DNA of 39,125 bases from Candidatus Altimarinota bacterium (GCA_012031035.1 JAAUUT010000044.1:1-39125); one strand, 5' to 3'. Counted from the first letter of the stretch, positions 1 through 9,223 are shown. Numbers and translations are program-made. Notes: generated by a model from the sequence alone, not told the origin.

Positions 1-1
1 A

Positions 2-706
2 GATTTTGTTAAAACTGGTCAGCAAAAGGTCAAGATAGCTTCTAAAAAACTACGCCGTAAACGTTCGCCCAACCGCAATAAGAAAATCAAGGCTTCGCGC
101 CGATGGAAAAAACAACGTAAATTCGTATCAAAGTTGCAGCGCCAAGTAGCACGGTCTAGAGAAGACTGGCTGCACAAAATAACCAGCAGCATAGTTAGCA
201 GTAATAGCCTAGTTGCTGGAGAACAACTAAACGTTAAAGGCATGACCGCTATGGCCAAAAAGCGAGTGCGTAATTCCGAGGTTCCCTCGGAATGCAAGAC
301 GCACTCAAGACAGGGGAGTAAGCGTAAAGCTCAAAAGACTGGACTTAACCGCTCCATACTTGATGTTGGCTTCGGTATGATTGGACAAATGCTTGAGTAT
401 AAGTTGGCAGAAGCGGGAGGTTTTTATGTAGAGTCTCCGACTCGCCAACTCAAGCCAACTCAGCGTTGTGCCTCATGTTGGGAGCTAACGCCGAAGACAT
501 TAGCGGACAGAGTTCATATTTGTTCCTCTTGCGGTCATACCGAAAACCGAGACGTAAATGCCGCCCAGGTCAATTTGATTTGGGCAAGGGGGCAGGAACT
601 GTCCTCTACAGTCGTGGAGTCGCCTAGCTCTACCTCGTGCGGAAGTATGCGGCAACTAGGGGCGTTGAGACGACAGAAACAACAATCTGCTAAAACTGAA
701 GGTTAG
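2..706 (+). CDS. tnpB: IS200/IS605-family TnpB (OrfB) RNA-guided nuclease, 5' part outside window
   Basis: The frame is open from the first bases of the window to the stop at 704-706, so the N-terminal half lies outside. The visible part begins with a very basic Lys/Arg-rich stretch, then GEQLNVKGM, which matches the RuvC-II glutamate motif of TnpB (usually E-D-L-N-V-K-G-M). Next comes a zinc-ribbon with two CxxC pairs (CASC and CSSC) and then NRDVNAAQVNLI, whose Asp is the last RuvC catalytic residue. This domain order is typical of TnpB, the transposon-encoded nuclease guided by an omega RNA made from the element's right end. No TnpA is visible in the window. All recognisable catalytic residues in this part are present, so the protein may be active. 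Family assignment is secure; subfamily is not. Confidence 0.9.
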   Translation, partial: DFVKTGQQKVKIASKKLRRKRSPNRNKKIKASRRWKKQRKFVSKLQRQVARSREDWLHKITSSIVSSNSLVAGEQLNVKGMTAMAKKRVRNSEVPSECKTHSRQGSKRKAQKTGLNRSILDVGFGMIGQMLEYKLAEAGGFYVESPTRQLKPTQRCASCWELTPKTLADRVHICSSCGHTENRDVNAAQVNLIWARGQELSSTVVESPSSTSCGSMRQLGALRRQKQQSAKTEG

Positions 707-709
707 AAA

Positions 710-736
710 CGCTAATCTCAGCGTAGCGGATTAGCG
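710..736. repeat. Hairpin at presumed right end of the IS200/IS605 element
   Basis: CGCTAATC at 710-717 is the perfect reverse complement of GATTAGCG at 729-736, with an 11-nt loop, three bases after the tnpB stop codon. Subterminal hairpins close to the tnpB stop are typical of IS200/IS605 right ends and of the 3' part of the omega RNA. It overlaps the last codons and the stop of the convergent CPBP gene. The exact element boundary cannot be seen. Confidence 0.5.
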
Positions 737-1557
737 TAGTTCATATCTCCTGCAAATACGATCGCGCTTGTTACCAACAAACACAAAATGCCAGCAACTC
801 CTGCTAGGGGTTGTCCAGCAATTCCCGTCATCCAAGCTGCACCTTTACCCGTATAAGAAAGCAATTTGGCTGAGTCGAGAGAGGATAGTCCCCAAATCCA
901 TCCTGCATGAAGTCCGCAGGCTAATCCCAAGCTACCATCATCGACTAATCTAGCTCCTACTAATACTATCCCCATCAACCACAATCCAGGAAGTTGAGGA
1001 ATGGTTTGTTGGCGCTCCCAAATGAGATGGAGGAGTGCAAAGATGAAGCTAGAAATAATAGCTGCGCAGAGGGTGGAATAGTCTTGTCGGAATTCGTCAA
1101 ACAAAAAGCCGCGAAAAATTAATTCTTCTGTAATACCAATCCACAATCCCAAGGCGAGTAAGGGAAAGATAAGCGATCGCAACTTTGGCAAATTTTCGCG
1201 ATGCCATTGCAGCCAACCCAACCATCCTTCGATAGCAAAAACGAAAAGCAATCCTCCTATTCCCAGACTCAATCCGATTGAGGTAGAGAGAATAAATTGC
1301 ATCTGCCCAGTCAATCCATAGTCAAAAAAAGAAGCTCCCTCAATTTTAGCTGCACCCCAAATAATTAAAGGTGCGATCGCGTATAGCGGAGCTAATAAAG
1401 ATAGTTTTAAGGCTGGCGTTAGCGGTTTGGTTGGATTCCAGTTTAATTTCCAAGCAATTGGAATTGCAATTGGCAACCATGCAATCGTCCACGCTATCAA
1501 AAATGCGATCGCTACAATAGGAGAATTTGCTTTCGTTATGTTGAATTGAATATTCAA
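718..1557 (-). CDS. CPBP family intramembrane metalloprotease (CAAX protease-like)
   Basis: A 279-residue, very hydrophobic protein with about seven or eight membrane segments. The family motifs of CPBP (Abi/Rce1-like) glutamic membrane proteases are present in order: EELIFRGFLFDEF (motif 1, EExxxR), FALLHLIW (motif 2, His) and GLHAGWIWG (motif 3, His). Members cleave or process membrane or prenylated proteins; in bacteria the substrates are mostly unknown. The gene converges on the tnpB remnant, and its last codons and stop lie inside the IS right-end hairpin, so the natural C-terminus may have been altered by the insertion. The start ATG at 1557 gives a sensible N-terminus before the first membrane segment. 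Function beyond the family is not known. Confidence 0.85.
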   Translation of the reverse strand: MNIQFNITKANSPIVAIAFLIAWTIAWLPIAIPIAWKLNWNPTKPLTPALKLSLLAPLYAIAPLIIWGAAKIEGASFFDYGLTGQMQFILSTSIGLSLGIGGLLFVFAIEGWLGWLQWHRENLPKLRSLIFPLLALGLWIGITEELIFRGFLFDEFRQDYSTLCAAIISSFIFALLHLIWERQQTIPQLPGLWLMGIVLVGARLVDDGSLGLACGLHAGWIWGLSSLDSAKLLSYTGKGAAWMTGIAGQPLAGVAGILCLLVTSAIVFAGDMNYANPLR

Positions 1558-2061
1558 ATGATTTTTCTATTTAAGCGATAAAAAATGACTCAAGTTTTGC
1601 GATCGCAACCAAATAATCTGTCTGCGATCGCTAAAATAAAGTCCCTCTAGATTTTACTAACGAAGCTGGCTATCGACCAAGCTTGTAGAGGGACTATAGG
1701 TCAACAAATTCCAGCCAAAGGAGCAATTTAGAGGAAGAAAGATTTTATCTCCTTATCTGCTTGGCTTTAACAGATTGCCGAGAGTTTTTGCTTCCAATAC
1801 TTTATGAAAAACCGATTTCCCAAGCTATTCGTTCTCTACAAATCAATACTCGAAGCTTTTTTCTTTCCTTTTCGTCTAAATGCACGATTCGACTGTTCAA
1901 GAAGTCTATTATTGAAGTTTTCGCAGGCTTTTTTTAGACGCGATCCGCGCAGCGCTTCCGTTGGCGTTAGCCTGCCGTCAGGCATAGGAAATTGCTTTCT
2001 AAAACCTTTTGAATTCAGTAATTTTGAGACAACTGACGCTTAATCTTTTTCGGTCAATTGA
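1558..2061. other. Intergenic region with inverted repeat and HIP1 sites
   Basis: About 500 bp without a convincing gene. It holds HIP1-like GCGATCGC sites, a 10-bp inverted repeat (1640-1649 and 1686-1695) and a palindromic cyanobacterial repeat at 1937-1986. An 79-codon open frame (1804-2043) runs through that repeat and has no recognisable protein features. Confidence 0.6.
1937..1986. repeat. Short palindromic intergenic repeat
   Basis: GC-rich segment with nested palindromes in AT-rich surroundings, including GCCTG-CCGT-CAGGC at 1970-1983 and GATCCGCGCAGCG-like bases near the start. Segments of this style are dispersed in many filamentous and colonial cyanobacterial genomes. Only one copy is seen here, so its repeat status rests on recognition rather than on a second copy. 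Confidence 0.45.
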
Positions 2062-2466
2062 TTATGCGCTCAACGCTTCTTGCGCTTCTTCAGCTTCCAT
2101 ATCTTCATCAATTTGTTTGAGATGAATATGCTTATATCCGAGCTTGATGACAAACTCATCTCCGGGTTTTAATCCCATTTGCTCGGTGTAGGTCGAACCA
2201 ATAACAATTTGACCGTTCTTATGAACGCTTACGCGATAAGTAGGTTCCCGTCCGCGTCCATCTTTAGCGCCTCCTGGCTCTAAAGGAACTCCTTTTGCTG
2301 CTAAAACTGCATCATAAAAATCTGTTAAATTAACGCGAACTTGTCCGTCTTTTGAAGAGAAATAGCCACAGCGCTTTGCTGTTTCTCGACGGGGCAGATG
2401 GGATAGCTCTTTTACTTTTTGAAGTAGTGCTTTTCCTGTTAAGGGGGTATTGGGGTTTTCACTCAT
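2062..2466 (-). CDS. cyAbrB family transcriptional regulator (AbrB-like)
   Basis: A 134-residue protein that matches the cyanobacteria-specific AbrB family (cyAbrB1/CalA and cyAbrB2). The N-terminal half has the conserved LTGKALLQKVKEL and ETAKRCGYFSSKDGQVRVNL segments. The C-terminal half, with YRVSVHKNGQIVIGSTYT followed by GLKPGDEFVIKLGYKHIHL, is the AbrB-like swapped-hairpin DNA-binding domain, which in this family sits at the C-terminus. cyAbrB proteins are abundant nucleoid-associated regulators of carbon/nitrogen balance, hydrogenase and superoxide dismutase genes. The acidic tail (DEDMEAEEAQEA) is usual. Which of the two clades this is cannot be settled by eye. The gene stands alone, with a long AT-rich region upstream. 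Confidence 0.88.
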   Translation of the reverse strand: MSENPNTPLTGKALLQKVKELSHLPRRETAKRCGYFSSKDGQVRVNLTDFYDAVLAAKGVPLEPGGAKDGRGREPTYRVSVHKNGQIVIGSTYTEQMGLKPGDEFVIKLGYKHIHLKQIDEDMEAEEAQEALSA

Positions 2467-2906
2467 AACAATCTTATGTTCCTTTATTTTTCTACTAATT
2501 GTACTTGAGTTTTTGTTGTTACGATTTATCTTATCAAAAATATAACGTTGTCTACTTAATTTTTAAAAAAAAATTTAAGACTTATAAATTTAAGAATAAA
2601 ATGGTTGAACGAAGTCTCTTACTAGGATAGATAATAGTCCCAAAAGCCGATCGGGGTATTTAAAACGCAAGATAGTTAAAAAAAGAAGCGCTCGACGTAC
2701 AAAACAAAAAGAGTAAAGTAAGATCGAAGTAAGCTTTGGATCGAGACAACAGAAGAGTTTAAGTAAATATACTCTTCAATTGGATAATCGTTCGATTCTT
2801 ACTAAGCCGTGCAAGGTTTCAGTAATTTTAAAGCAGAGCGATCGCGCTAGCAAGAGAATTTCTTTGCCTTCAAGATTTTTTAATAGCGAGTAGAAGATTA
2901 TAGCTT
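2467..2906. other. AT-rich divergent intergenic region between cyAbrB and sdhB
   Basis: About 440 bp, rich in A/T runs (for example 2560-2600), placed between two divergent genes, so it should contain both promoters and 5' leaders. No tRNA, open frame or clear terminator is visible. A HIP1-type GCGATCGC occurs near 2838. Confidence 0.5.
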
Positions 2907-3887
2907 ATGCAAGTCAGTTTTAAAATTCTCAGGCAACAACAAAATAATTCGCCAAAATTCGAGACTTATATATTAGATGTAGAGCCAGGAAATACAATCT
3001 TAGACTGTCTCAATCGCATTAAGTGGGAACTCGATGGAACTCTGGCATTTCGCAAAAATTGCCGCAATACCATTTGTGGTAGCTGTGGGATGAAAATTAA
3101 CGGTCGATCTGCTTTAGCTTGTAAAGAAAATGTTGGTAGCGAAATAGCACGTTTTTCCCAACAATCAAGCGATGGATTGCCAGAAATTCTGGTAGCGCCG
3201 ATGGGCAATATGCCAGTTTTAAAAGATTTGGTCGTGGATATGATGAGTTTTTGGGATAATCTAGAAGCCGTCGATCCTTATGTGAGTAATAGCGCTAGAA
3301 ACATTCCCGAACGAGAATTTTTACAAACTCCTGAAGAAAGAGCGCGTCTCGAAGCATCGGGCAATTGTATCTTGTGTGGGGCGTGTTATTCTGAGTGTAA
3401 CGCTCGCGCCGTCGATCCTAGTTTTGTTGGGCCTCACGCCCTCGCTAAAGCTCAACGCATGGTAGACGATTCTCGCGACGCAACTACTGAATCTCGGCTA
3501 GAGAAGTACAATCAAGGCACTCAAGGAACGTGGGGCTGTACGCGCTGTTATATGTGCAATGCCGTCTGTCCGATGGACGTTGCCCCAATGGAGAGAATCG
3601 GCGAAATCAAACAAGAAATTCTCGATCGCAAAAATGCTCAAGCAAGTCGTTCTATCCGTCACCGCAAAGTGTTAATTGAGCTAGTCAAGCAAGGCGGTTG
3701 GATTGACGAACGCAAATTTGGTTTATATGTAGTAGGAAATTATTTTCGCGATTTGCGAGGATTGTTGAGTCTTGGGTCTTTGGGCTTGCGAATGCTAGCG
3801 AAAGGAAAGTTTCCAGCGACTTTTGAACCGTCAGAAGGAGTGCTTGAGGTGCGATCGCTCATCGAAGCCGTTCAAGCAAGCGAGTAG
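2907..3887 (+). CDS. sdhB: Succinate dehydrogenase/fumarate reductase iron-sulfur subunit
   Basis: A 326-residue SdhB. The N-terminal ferredoxin domain carries the [2Fe-2S] ligands C52, C57, C60 and C72 within CRNTICGSCGMKI...LAC. The C-terminal domain carries CILCGACYSEC (about residue 153) and CTRCYMCNAVCP (about residue 212), ligands of the [4Fe-4S] and [3Fe-4S] clusters. It passes electrons from the flavoprotein SdhA to the quinone pool; in cyanobacteria this feeds the thylakoid plastoquinone pool. The genes for SdhA and the membrane anchor are not in the window, which is common since cyanobacterial sdh genes are dispersed. Length and start fit the family. Confidence 0.95.
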   Translation: MQVSFKILRQQQNNSPKFETYILDVEPGNTILDCLNRIKWELDGTLAFRKNCRNTICGSCGMKINGRSALACKENVGSEIARFSQQSSDGLPEILVAPMGNMPVLKDLVVDMMSFWDNLEAVDPYVSNSARNIPEREFLQTPEERARLEASGNCILCGACYSECNARAVDPSFVGPHALAKAQRMVDDSRDATTESRLEKYNQGTQGTWGCTRCYMCNAVCPMDVAPMERIGEIKQEILDRKNAQASRSIRHRKVLIELVKQGGWIDERKFGLYVVGNYFRDLRGLLSLGSLGLRMLAKGKFPATFEPSEGVLEVRSLIEAVQASE

Positions 3888-4027
3888 TTCACCTCTGTCT
3901 CGAAGAGAAATTTACGATCGCATTTGAAGAATTTAAAATTATGTGAGTCCCAATCGCTCTTAGCTAATGTTCTAGAATAAAGCAAGACTTGGTAATTTTA
4001 AGCACACATTCGCTCGTTTTTCTGATT

Positions 4028-5107
4028 ATGTCAGTTTTGGCTGCAATCGCCGTTTTGGCACTTTTAATTGTCGTTCATGAATTAGGTCACTTTGGGGCAG
4101 CGCGCTTGCAAGGAATTCGCGTCAATCGCTTCTCCATAGGTTTTGGGCCAGTTCTCCTCAAATATCAAGGTTCCGAAACCGAATATGCTATCCGCGCGTT
4201 TCCTTTAGGGGGTTATGTCGGTTTTCCCGATGATGAACCCGATAGCGAAATTCCTCTAGACGATCCTAACTTAATGCGCAATCGTCCGGTTCTCGATCGC
4301 GCGATCGTCATTAGTGCCGGAGTTATCGCTAATTTGATCTTCGCCTACTTCCTCCTAGTCGGACAGGTAGCAACTGTCGGGATTCAAGACCTACAACCAG
4401 GCGTTGCTATTCCTCAAGTTCTCTCAGAAACGACATCTGTTGCTGCTAAGGCAGGGATTCAATCGGGTGATGTAGTAATCGCAGCAGATGGACGAGAACT
4501 AGATAAATCGCCAGATGCGATCGTTTCTTTGCGAGAAACCATTCAAAATTCTCCTAATAAACCCATCGATTTGACGATTAAGCGAGAACAAGAAACCTTC
4601 CCTATCACGATAACACCAGAACTGGGTAGCGATGGAAAAGGCAAAATTGGCGTGATGTTGTCTCCCAATGTAGGTACTCGTCATCCGAATGGAATTGGCG
4701 AAGTCCTGACCATGAGTGCCGATGCGTATCAAAACATTACTGTGATGACAGCACAGGGATTCTGGCAATTAATTAGCAATTTTCAGGAAAATGCCAAACA
4801 AGTTGCCGGCCCTGTCAAAATTGTCGAATATGGAGCCAATATTGCTAGCAGCAATGCTGGAAATCTCTTTCAATTTGCCGCTTTAATCAGCATTAACTTG
4901 GCAATTATTAATATACTGCCCCTACCCGCGTTGGATGGCGGTCAGCTAGCGTTTTTGTTGGTTGAAGGGTTGCGCGGCAAACCACTGCCTAGAACCATTC
5001 AAGAAGGAATTATGCAGACGGGATTAGTTCTTTTACTTGGTTTAGGAGTTTTCTTAATCGTTCGAGATACAGCCAATTTAGCCGTCTTTCAACAATTGTT
5101 TCAATAG
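4028..5107 (+). CDS. rseP: Site-2 protease RseP (M50 zinc metalloprotease with PDZ domain)
   Basis: A 359-residue membrane protease that performs regulated intramembrane cleavage, for example of anti-sigma factors. HELGH (residues 17-21) in the first membrane segment gives two zinc ligands and the catalytic Glu. The second motif, LPALDGGQL near the C-terminus, gives the third ligand. A PDZ domain lies between (about residues 120-200), and there are about four membrane segments. I choose the ATG at 4028 because MSVLAAIAVLALLIVVHELGH is the usual cyanobacterial N-terminus; the frame can also be read from a TTG at 3989, adding 13 residues. No clear Shine-Dalgarno precedes either. nth follows after 9 bp, suggesting co-transcription. 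Confidence 0.92.
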   Translation: MSVLAAIAVLALLIVVHELGHFGAARLQGIRVNRFSIGFGPVLLKYQGSETEYAIRAFPLGGYVGFPDDEPDSEIPLDDPNLMRNRPVLDRAIVISAGVIANLIFAYFLLVGQVATVGIQDLQPGVAIPQVLSETTSVAAKAGIQSGDVVIAADGRELDKSPDAIVSLRETIQNSPNKPIDLTIKREQETFPITITPELGSDGKGKIGVMLSPNVGTRHPNGIGEVLTMSADAYQNITVMTAQGFWQLISNFQENAKQVAGPVKIVEYGANIASSNAGNLFQFAALISINLAIINILPLPALDGGQLAFLLVEGLRGKPLPRTIQEGIMQTGLVLLLGLGVFLIVRDTANLAVFQQLFQ

Positions 5108-5116
5108 GTTGCATCG

Positions 5117-5803
5117 GTGAGTATTACGCGCAAGCGGACATCAAAAAAACAACGAGCGTTAGAAATCTTAATTCTTCTCAAACGCCTCTATCCTGACGCA
5201 ACCTGTAGCTTAACCTATCAAACTCCCGTACAACTGTTGGTTGCTACGATTCTCTCGGCGCAATGTACCGACGAACGAGTCAATTTAGTTACGCCAGTTT
5301 TGTTTGCACGATTCCCCGATGCAATATCTTTAGCAAATTGCGATCGCGAGGAATTAGAAAGTATCATTCGTTCGACAGGATTTTATCGCAATAAAGCTAA
5401 AAATATCCAAGGCGCTTGTCAAAAAATTGTCAGCGAGTTTGGCGGCGAAGTTCCAAAACAAATGGAAAAGTTACTGACGCTTCCAGGGGTTGCGAGAAAG
5501 ACGGCTAATGTCGTTCTCGCCCACGCTTTTGGGATTAATCAAGGTGTAACCGTCGATACCCATGTCACGCGCTTAAGCGCTCGGCTAGGACTCACTGAGG
5601 AAACCAATCCAGTTAAAATAGAACGGGATTTAATGCGGCTTCTACCTCAACCCGATTGGGAAAACTTTTCGATTCGGATAATCTATCACGGTCGAGCAGT
5701 CTGTAAAGCCAGAAAACCTAATTGTGCTGAGTGCCAGCTATCTCATATCTGTCCGTCTGCTGAAGTGTTAAATCCAAAGCTTACTCGACAAACGGCTATC
5801 TAA
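5117..5803 (+). CDS. nth: Endonuclease III, base-excision DNA glycosylase/AP lyase
   Basis: A 228-residue protein from a GTG start. It removes oxidised pyrimidines and nicks the abasic site. The helix-hairpin-helix LPGVARKTANVVL contains the catalytic Lys, and GVTVDTHVTRL contains the catalytic Asp. The C-terminal [4Fe-4S] loop has the exact C-x6-C-x2-C-x5-C spacing (CKARKPNCAECQLSHIC). Length matches the family with a short N-terminal extension. The GTG lies 9 bp after the rseP stop. Confidence 0.95.
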   Translation: MSITRKRTSKKQRALEILILLKRLYPDATCSLTYQTPVQLLVATILSAQCTDERVNLVTPVLFARFPDAISLANCDREELESIIRSTGFYRNKAKNIQGACQKIVSEFGGEVPKQMEKLLTLPGVARKTANVVLAHAFGINQGVTVDTHVTRLSARLGLTEETNPVKIERDLMRLLPQPDWENFSIRIIYHGRAVCKARKPNCAECQLSHICPSAEVLNPKLTRQTAI

Positions 5804-5876
5804 TTCTCAAAAGGCGATCGCAAGCAAGTTTACATATCATTAATTTTGTTTTTTGTCAATAGACAAGGAAGTTATT

Positions 5877-7346
5877 ATGCCGCCTACTCTGCTAATTTCT
5901 AAAGAACTCCCCGCATTACAATATCATTCCAGTCGCGATCGCTTTGATTTAACTTGGCAAGCGCCTCTATCTACCTTACTCGGTTTGGGACGTGCTGCCG
6001 GAGCAGATTTAGTCGAATTTTTTCTAGAGCGCATTAATTATATCAGTTGTTTGGCCGAAGATGATGCCATTACCAGTATTGCGCCTCGTCTTACCACGGG
6101 TGCTGGCGTGAGAGTTTTTCGAGGCAAAGCAGATTGTTATGTCAGCACGAACGATATTTCTTTTACTGGACTAAAAGCAGCGCTAGAAAAGGGGTTATCG
6201 ATTTTGGGATTGCAACTGCCTACCCCTAATGCTTACATTCCAGAAATTAACTTAGAAATGTTCCGGGATTATGCCAGCGCTGGAGGAAAAGAAGCATGGC
6301 TAGAGCGAGCGAGTTCTATGAAAGAAATGGGAGAAGTTCTCCTCGCTGCCAATCAAAAATTGAATCAAAAAGCTTCCCACCTACAATCTCGGCGAGCCGT
6401 TTATTTTCGCGACTGGCAAGAGGTTTTAGTCGCGGCTAGCGATGGAACGTTCGCCAGAGATATTCGCCTCACTCAATCGGTCGGTTATAATCTCCTGTGT
6501 GCGGATGGCGCTCATCGCACCTCGATAGGCAAGCGATTGGGGAATACTAGCGATCCGAATTTTCTGCGTACCTGGAATTATGAAACAACAGCAGAAGAAG
6601 TAGCACAATCGGCTGGAAAAATGCTCTATGCCGACTATGTAGAATCGGGAACCTATCCTATCGTCATGGCCAATGAGTTTGGTGGTGTAATTTTCCACGA
6701 AGCTTGCGGACATTTGTTAGAAACTACCCAAATCGAACACAAAACGACACCTTTCATCGACAAAAAAGGCGAAAAAATCGCTAATGAAAATTTAACAGCT
6801 TGGGATGAAGGGCGATCTGATAATGCTTTTGGCACGATCGATATGGATGATGAGGGAATGCCTACCCAAAGAACTTTGTTGATTGAAAATGGCATTCTCA
6901 AGAATTTTATCGCCGATCGCGCGGGTTCGATGCACACGGGACACCCTCGCACGGGTAGCGGTCGCCGTCAAGACTATAAGTATGCTGCGGCTTCTCGGAT
7001 GCGCAATACTTACATCGCACCTGGAAACTACTCTATCGACGATCTATTTTCTTCAATCGATAAAGGAATCTATTGCAAGCAAATGGGAGGCGGAAGCGTT
7101 GGTGCAACTGGAGAGTTCAATTTTGCCGTAGCTGAAGCATATTTAATCGAAAATGGCAAGATTACCAAACCCCTAAAAGGAGCTACCTTAATTGGCGAAG
7201 CAAAAGACATTATGAACAAAATCTCTATGTGTTCCCAAGATTTAGGATTGGCTGCGGGTTTCTGCGGTTCGGTTAGCGGTAGTATTTATGTCACTGTCGG
7301 ACAACCTCATCTCAAAGTAGATTCGATAACCGTAGGCGGACGTTAA
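5877..7346 (+). CDS. tldD: TldD family metalloprotease subunit
   Basis: A 489-residue TldD/PmbA family protein. The zinc-site motif HEACGH lies at residues 274-279, and conserved family segments such as [18 protein letters not shown] and the closing [16 protein letters not shown] are present. TldD normally acts with TldE (PmbA) as a heterodimeric peptidase that processes modified peptides and unfolded proteins; the partner gene is not in this window. The ATG at 5877 is preferred because AAGGA at 5865-5869 sits 7 nt upstream. A TTG at 5853 would add eight residues and lacks a ribosome site. Confidence 0.93.
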   Translation: MPPTLLISKELPALQYHSSRDRFDLTWQAPLSTLLGLGRAAGADLVEFFLERINYISCLAEDDAITSIAPRLTTGAGVRVFRGKADCYVSTNDISFTGLKAALEKGLSILGLQLPTPNAYIPEINLEMFRDYASAGGKEAWLERASSMKEMGEVLLAANQKLNQKASHLQSRRAVYFRDWQEVLVAASDGTFARDIRLTQSVGYNLLCADGAHRTSIGKRLGNTSDPNFLRTWNYETTAEEVAQSAGKMLYADYVESGTYPIVMANEFGGVIFHEACGHLLETTQIEHKTTPFIDKKGEKIANENLTAWDEGRSDNAFGTIDMDDEGMPTQRTLLIENGILKNFIADRAGSMHTGHPRTGSGRRQDYKYAAASRMRNTYIAPGNYSIDDLFSSIDKGIYCKQMGGGSVGATGEFNFAVAEAYLIENGKITKPLKGATLIGEAKDIMNKISMCSQDLGLAAGFCGSVSGSIYVTVGQPHLKVDSITVGGR

Positions 7347-7359
7347 AACAGCGATCGCG

Positions 7360-7395
7360 AAACCCAACATTAAATATGCTTTGTTGGGTTTTATT
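7360..7395. terminator. Bidirectional rho-independent terminator between tldD and the hybrid kinase
   Basis: AAACCCAACA at 7360-7369 pairs perfectly with TGTTGGGTTT at 7382-7391, with a 12-nt loop. The stem is followed by a T-rich stretch on the plus strand and preceded by As, so it can act for both convergent genes. Confidence 0.8.
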
Positions 7396-7398
7396 TTG

Positions 7399-8556
7399 TC
7401 AGTTAATTTTTGCAGGTAGACGAACCCAAAAAATACTCCCTTTCTCTAGCTCGGATTCTACTTCAATCGTTCCTTGGTGAGCCTCAACAATACGACGAGA
7501 TAAATACAATCCCAAACCACTTGTCGAGCGTCTGTGCTTGCCGCGTCGAAAACGCTCGAATAACATCGTTTTATCTTCTGGAGAAATTCCCGCTCCGGTA
7601 TCTTCTACGGCAATTGTAACAAACGAATTGACCGCATCGGCTCCGATGAGACGAACTTTGACATATCCCTCATCAGTAAATTTAATAGCATTGCCGATTA
7701 AATTGGTTAAGAGTCGTCGTAACTCTAGGCGATCGCCTTTGACTTTTGTTTTAGCTTCTAAATCGGATTCTGTCTCAGAATCGACCGTTAATCTAATATT
7801 TTTTTCTTCTGCTAAAGGAGCGAGTTCTTGAGAAACTTCTGTAACGATTTCTCGCACATCGACAATCGTTAGGTTTAATCGTTTATCTCCAGCTTCGTGA
7901 GTATAAACTTCTAGCAGATTGTTAACCATCTCCAGTAAGTTCTGGTTGTTGCGAACGATAACATCGATCGCCTTATTCATATCTTGTGGAATCTCGCCAT
8001 AAAGTCCTTCTTGAAATAACCCTAACATTCGGTTGGCTGCAATAAGCGGCGTTCGTAGATCGTGGGTCATGCGCGAAACGAAATCTTCTTTTTGACGCGC
8101 CAACTCTTCTTTTTGTTGAGTGGCGATCGCCGCTTCTAGTTGAGCTTGGTAAATGCGCATGGCGTTTTGCAAGCATCCTACCAGTCGCGGCGGGGAGATC
8201 CTAGCTTTGGAGAGATAGTCAGATGCTCCAGCTTTCATTAAATCGACCGCAATTTGTTCGTCTCCCTGTCCGGTCAGCACGATCAAGGGAATTTTTATTC
8301 CGTTATCGCGCAGTTCTTGCACTAGCGCTAGTCCATCTTTATCGGGTAAGCGATAATCGATAAAAGCACAATCAAAATGATTGTCTTGTAGTTTGGCGAT
8401 CGCCATCGCACAGTCATAAGCTTCGGATATTTCGAGTGTCAGTCCTGCGGTTTTGAGAGCGCGACGCACTGCCATGCGATCGACTTCATCATCATCTACA
8501 ATCAAGACTTTTAGAGGTGTATCTATGACACTTGGAATCGCTGACTCGATTGTCAT
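7399..8556 (-). CDS. Hybrid response regulator-histidine kinase (REC-HisKA-HATPase)
   Basis: A 385-residue soluble protein. The N-terminal receiver (about 15-130) has the acidic pair DDD21-23, the phospho-acceptor D67 in FIDYRLPD and K117 in YLSKAR. The HisKA domain has the H-box with H165 (MTHDLRTPL). The HATPase domain has an N-box with N289 (NLIGNAIKF), G1 DTGAG at 319-323 and G2 GLGL at 347-350. The receiver-first order suggests it takes phosphate or input from another protein and signals onward. There are no membrane segments. The gene for an Rcp1-like response regulator lies about 95 bp upstream on the same strand, so the two may work together. The signal sensed is not evident. Confidence 0.9.
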   Translation of the reverse strand: MTIESAIPSVIDTPLKVLIVDDDEVDRMAVRRALKTAGLTLEISEAYDCAMAIAKLQDNHFDCAFIDYRLPDKDGLALVQELRDNGIKIPLIVLTGQGDEQIAVDLMKAGASDYLSKARISPPRLVGCLQNAMRIYQAQLEAAIATQQKEELARQKEDFVSRMTHDLRTPLIAANRMLGLFQEGLYGEIPQDMNKAIDVIVRNNQNLLEMVNNLLEVYTHEAGDKRLNLTIVDVREIVTEVSQELAPLAEEKNIRLTVDSETESDLEAKTKVKGDRLELRRLLTNLIGNAIKFTDEGYVKVRLIGADAVNSFVTIAVEDTGAGISPEDKTMLFERFRRGKHRRSTSGLGLYLSRRIVEAHQGTIEVESELEKGSIFWVRLPAKIN

Positions 8557-8574
8557 CGGTTAAATGCCTCCCCC

Positions 8575-8605
8575 TTTATCAGTGACCAGTGACCAGTTAT
8601 CAGAA
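8575..8605. repeat. Short tandem GTGACCA repeat between two signalling genes
   Basis: CAGTGACCAGTGACCAGTTATCAG contains a 7-bp unit twice in tandem plus a degenerate third. Repeats of this type are frequent in cyanobacterial intergenic DNA. No function is suggested. Confidence 0.4.
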
Positions 8606-8650
8606 GTCGAAAATTTATAGAGTATATCACCTTTTTACAAACAAGGTTGG

Positions 8651-9085
8651 TTATGGCATTTCGCATAGCGTCCAATATTTATTTAAAGTTGCCATCGCTT
8701 CTAGAAAACCAGAAAATGTTAGCGGTTTGAGTAAATAACCTGCCACATTCAATTGATAGGCTTCTACGCGATCTTGGTCTTGATTAGAAGTTGTCAAAAC
8801 TACAACAGGTATACTTTTTAGTTTAGGATCGGCTCGCAACTTTTTTAAAAATTCAATTCCACCCATTTTGGGCATATTGAGATCTAATAAAATCAAGCGG
8901 CGATGAGGCGGGATAACTGGAGATTTACCATCTTCATTTTGCAGCATGTTGAGCGCTTCTAATCCATTAGAAGCAATATAAAGTGGATTAGTGATATTAT
9001 TTTTTTTGAATGCTCGTTTGATGTTCATCACATCAACTTCGTCATCCTCCACAAGTAAGATATTCATTGCTCTATCCGCCACCAT
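8651..9085 (-). CDS. Single-domain response regulator, Rcp1-like
   Basis: A 144-residue stand-alone CheY-fold receiver. It has the acidic cluster EDDEVD at 13-18, phospho-acceptor D68 in LLDLNMPKMGG, T/S in VVLTTS at about 97-100 and K120 in YLLKP. The insertion and the MPKMGGIEFLKKLR segment are typical of the Rcp1 family, regulators that are phosphorylated by phytochrome-type kinases. There is no output domain, so it must act by protein contact. Start is uncertain: the ATG at 9085 or an internal ATG six codons later (9067), where the fold proper begins. Same orientation as the downstream hybrid kinase. Confidence 0.88.
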   Translation of the reverse strand: MVADRAMNILLVEDDEVDVMNIKRAFKKNNITNPLYIASNGLEALNMLQNEDGKSPVIPPHRRLILLDLNMPKMGGIEFLKKLRADPKLKSIPVVVLTTSNQDQDRVEAYQLNVAGYLLKPLTFSGFLEAMATLNKYWTLCEMP

Positions 9086-9223
9086 ATAAATGCAGTCTGT
9101 TTGGAGGGTTGGTTTCTAATAATTTCAATGATTGCATCAAAATTTTGATTATTTTCGCGATTATTGTAATCTTAAATACCTGCGATCGCCCTCAGTCTAT
9201 AGATACAAATTTGTTTCAATTAT

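Noticed and set aside
1804..2043. Open frame of 79 codons on the plus strand
   Set aside because: It runs through a palindromic intergenic repeat, has no ribosome site and no protein-like pattern.
7410..7831. Plus-strand open frames opposite the hybrid kinase
   Set aside because: They are antisense shadows of a gene with clear kinase motifs.
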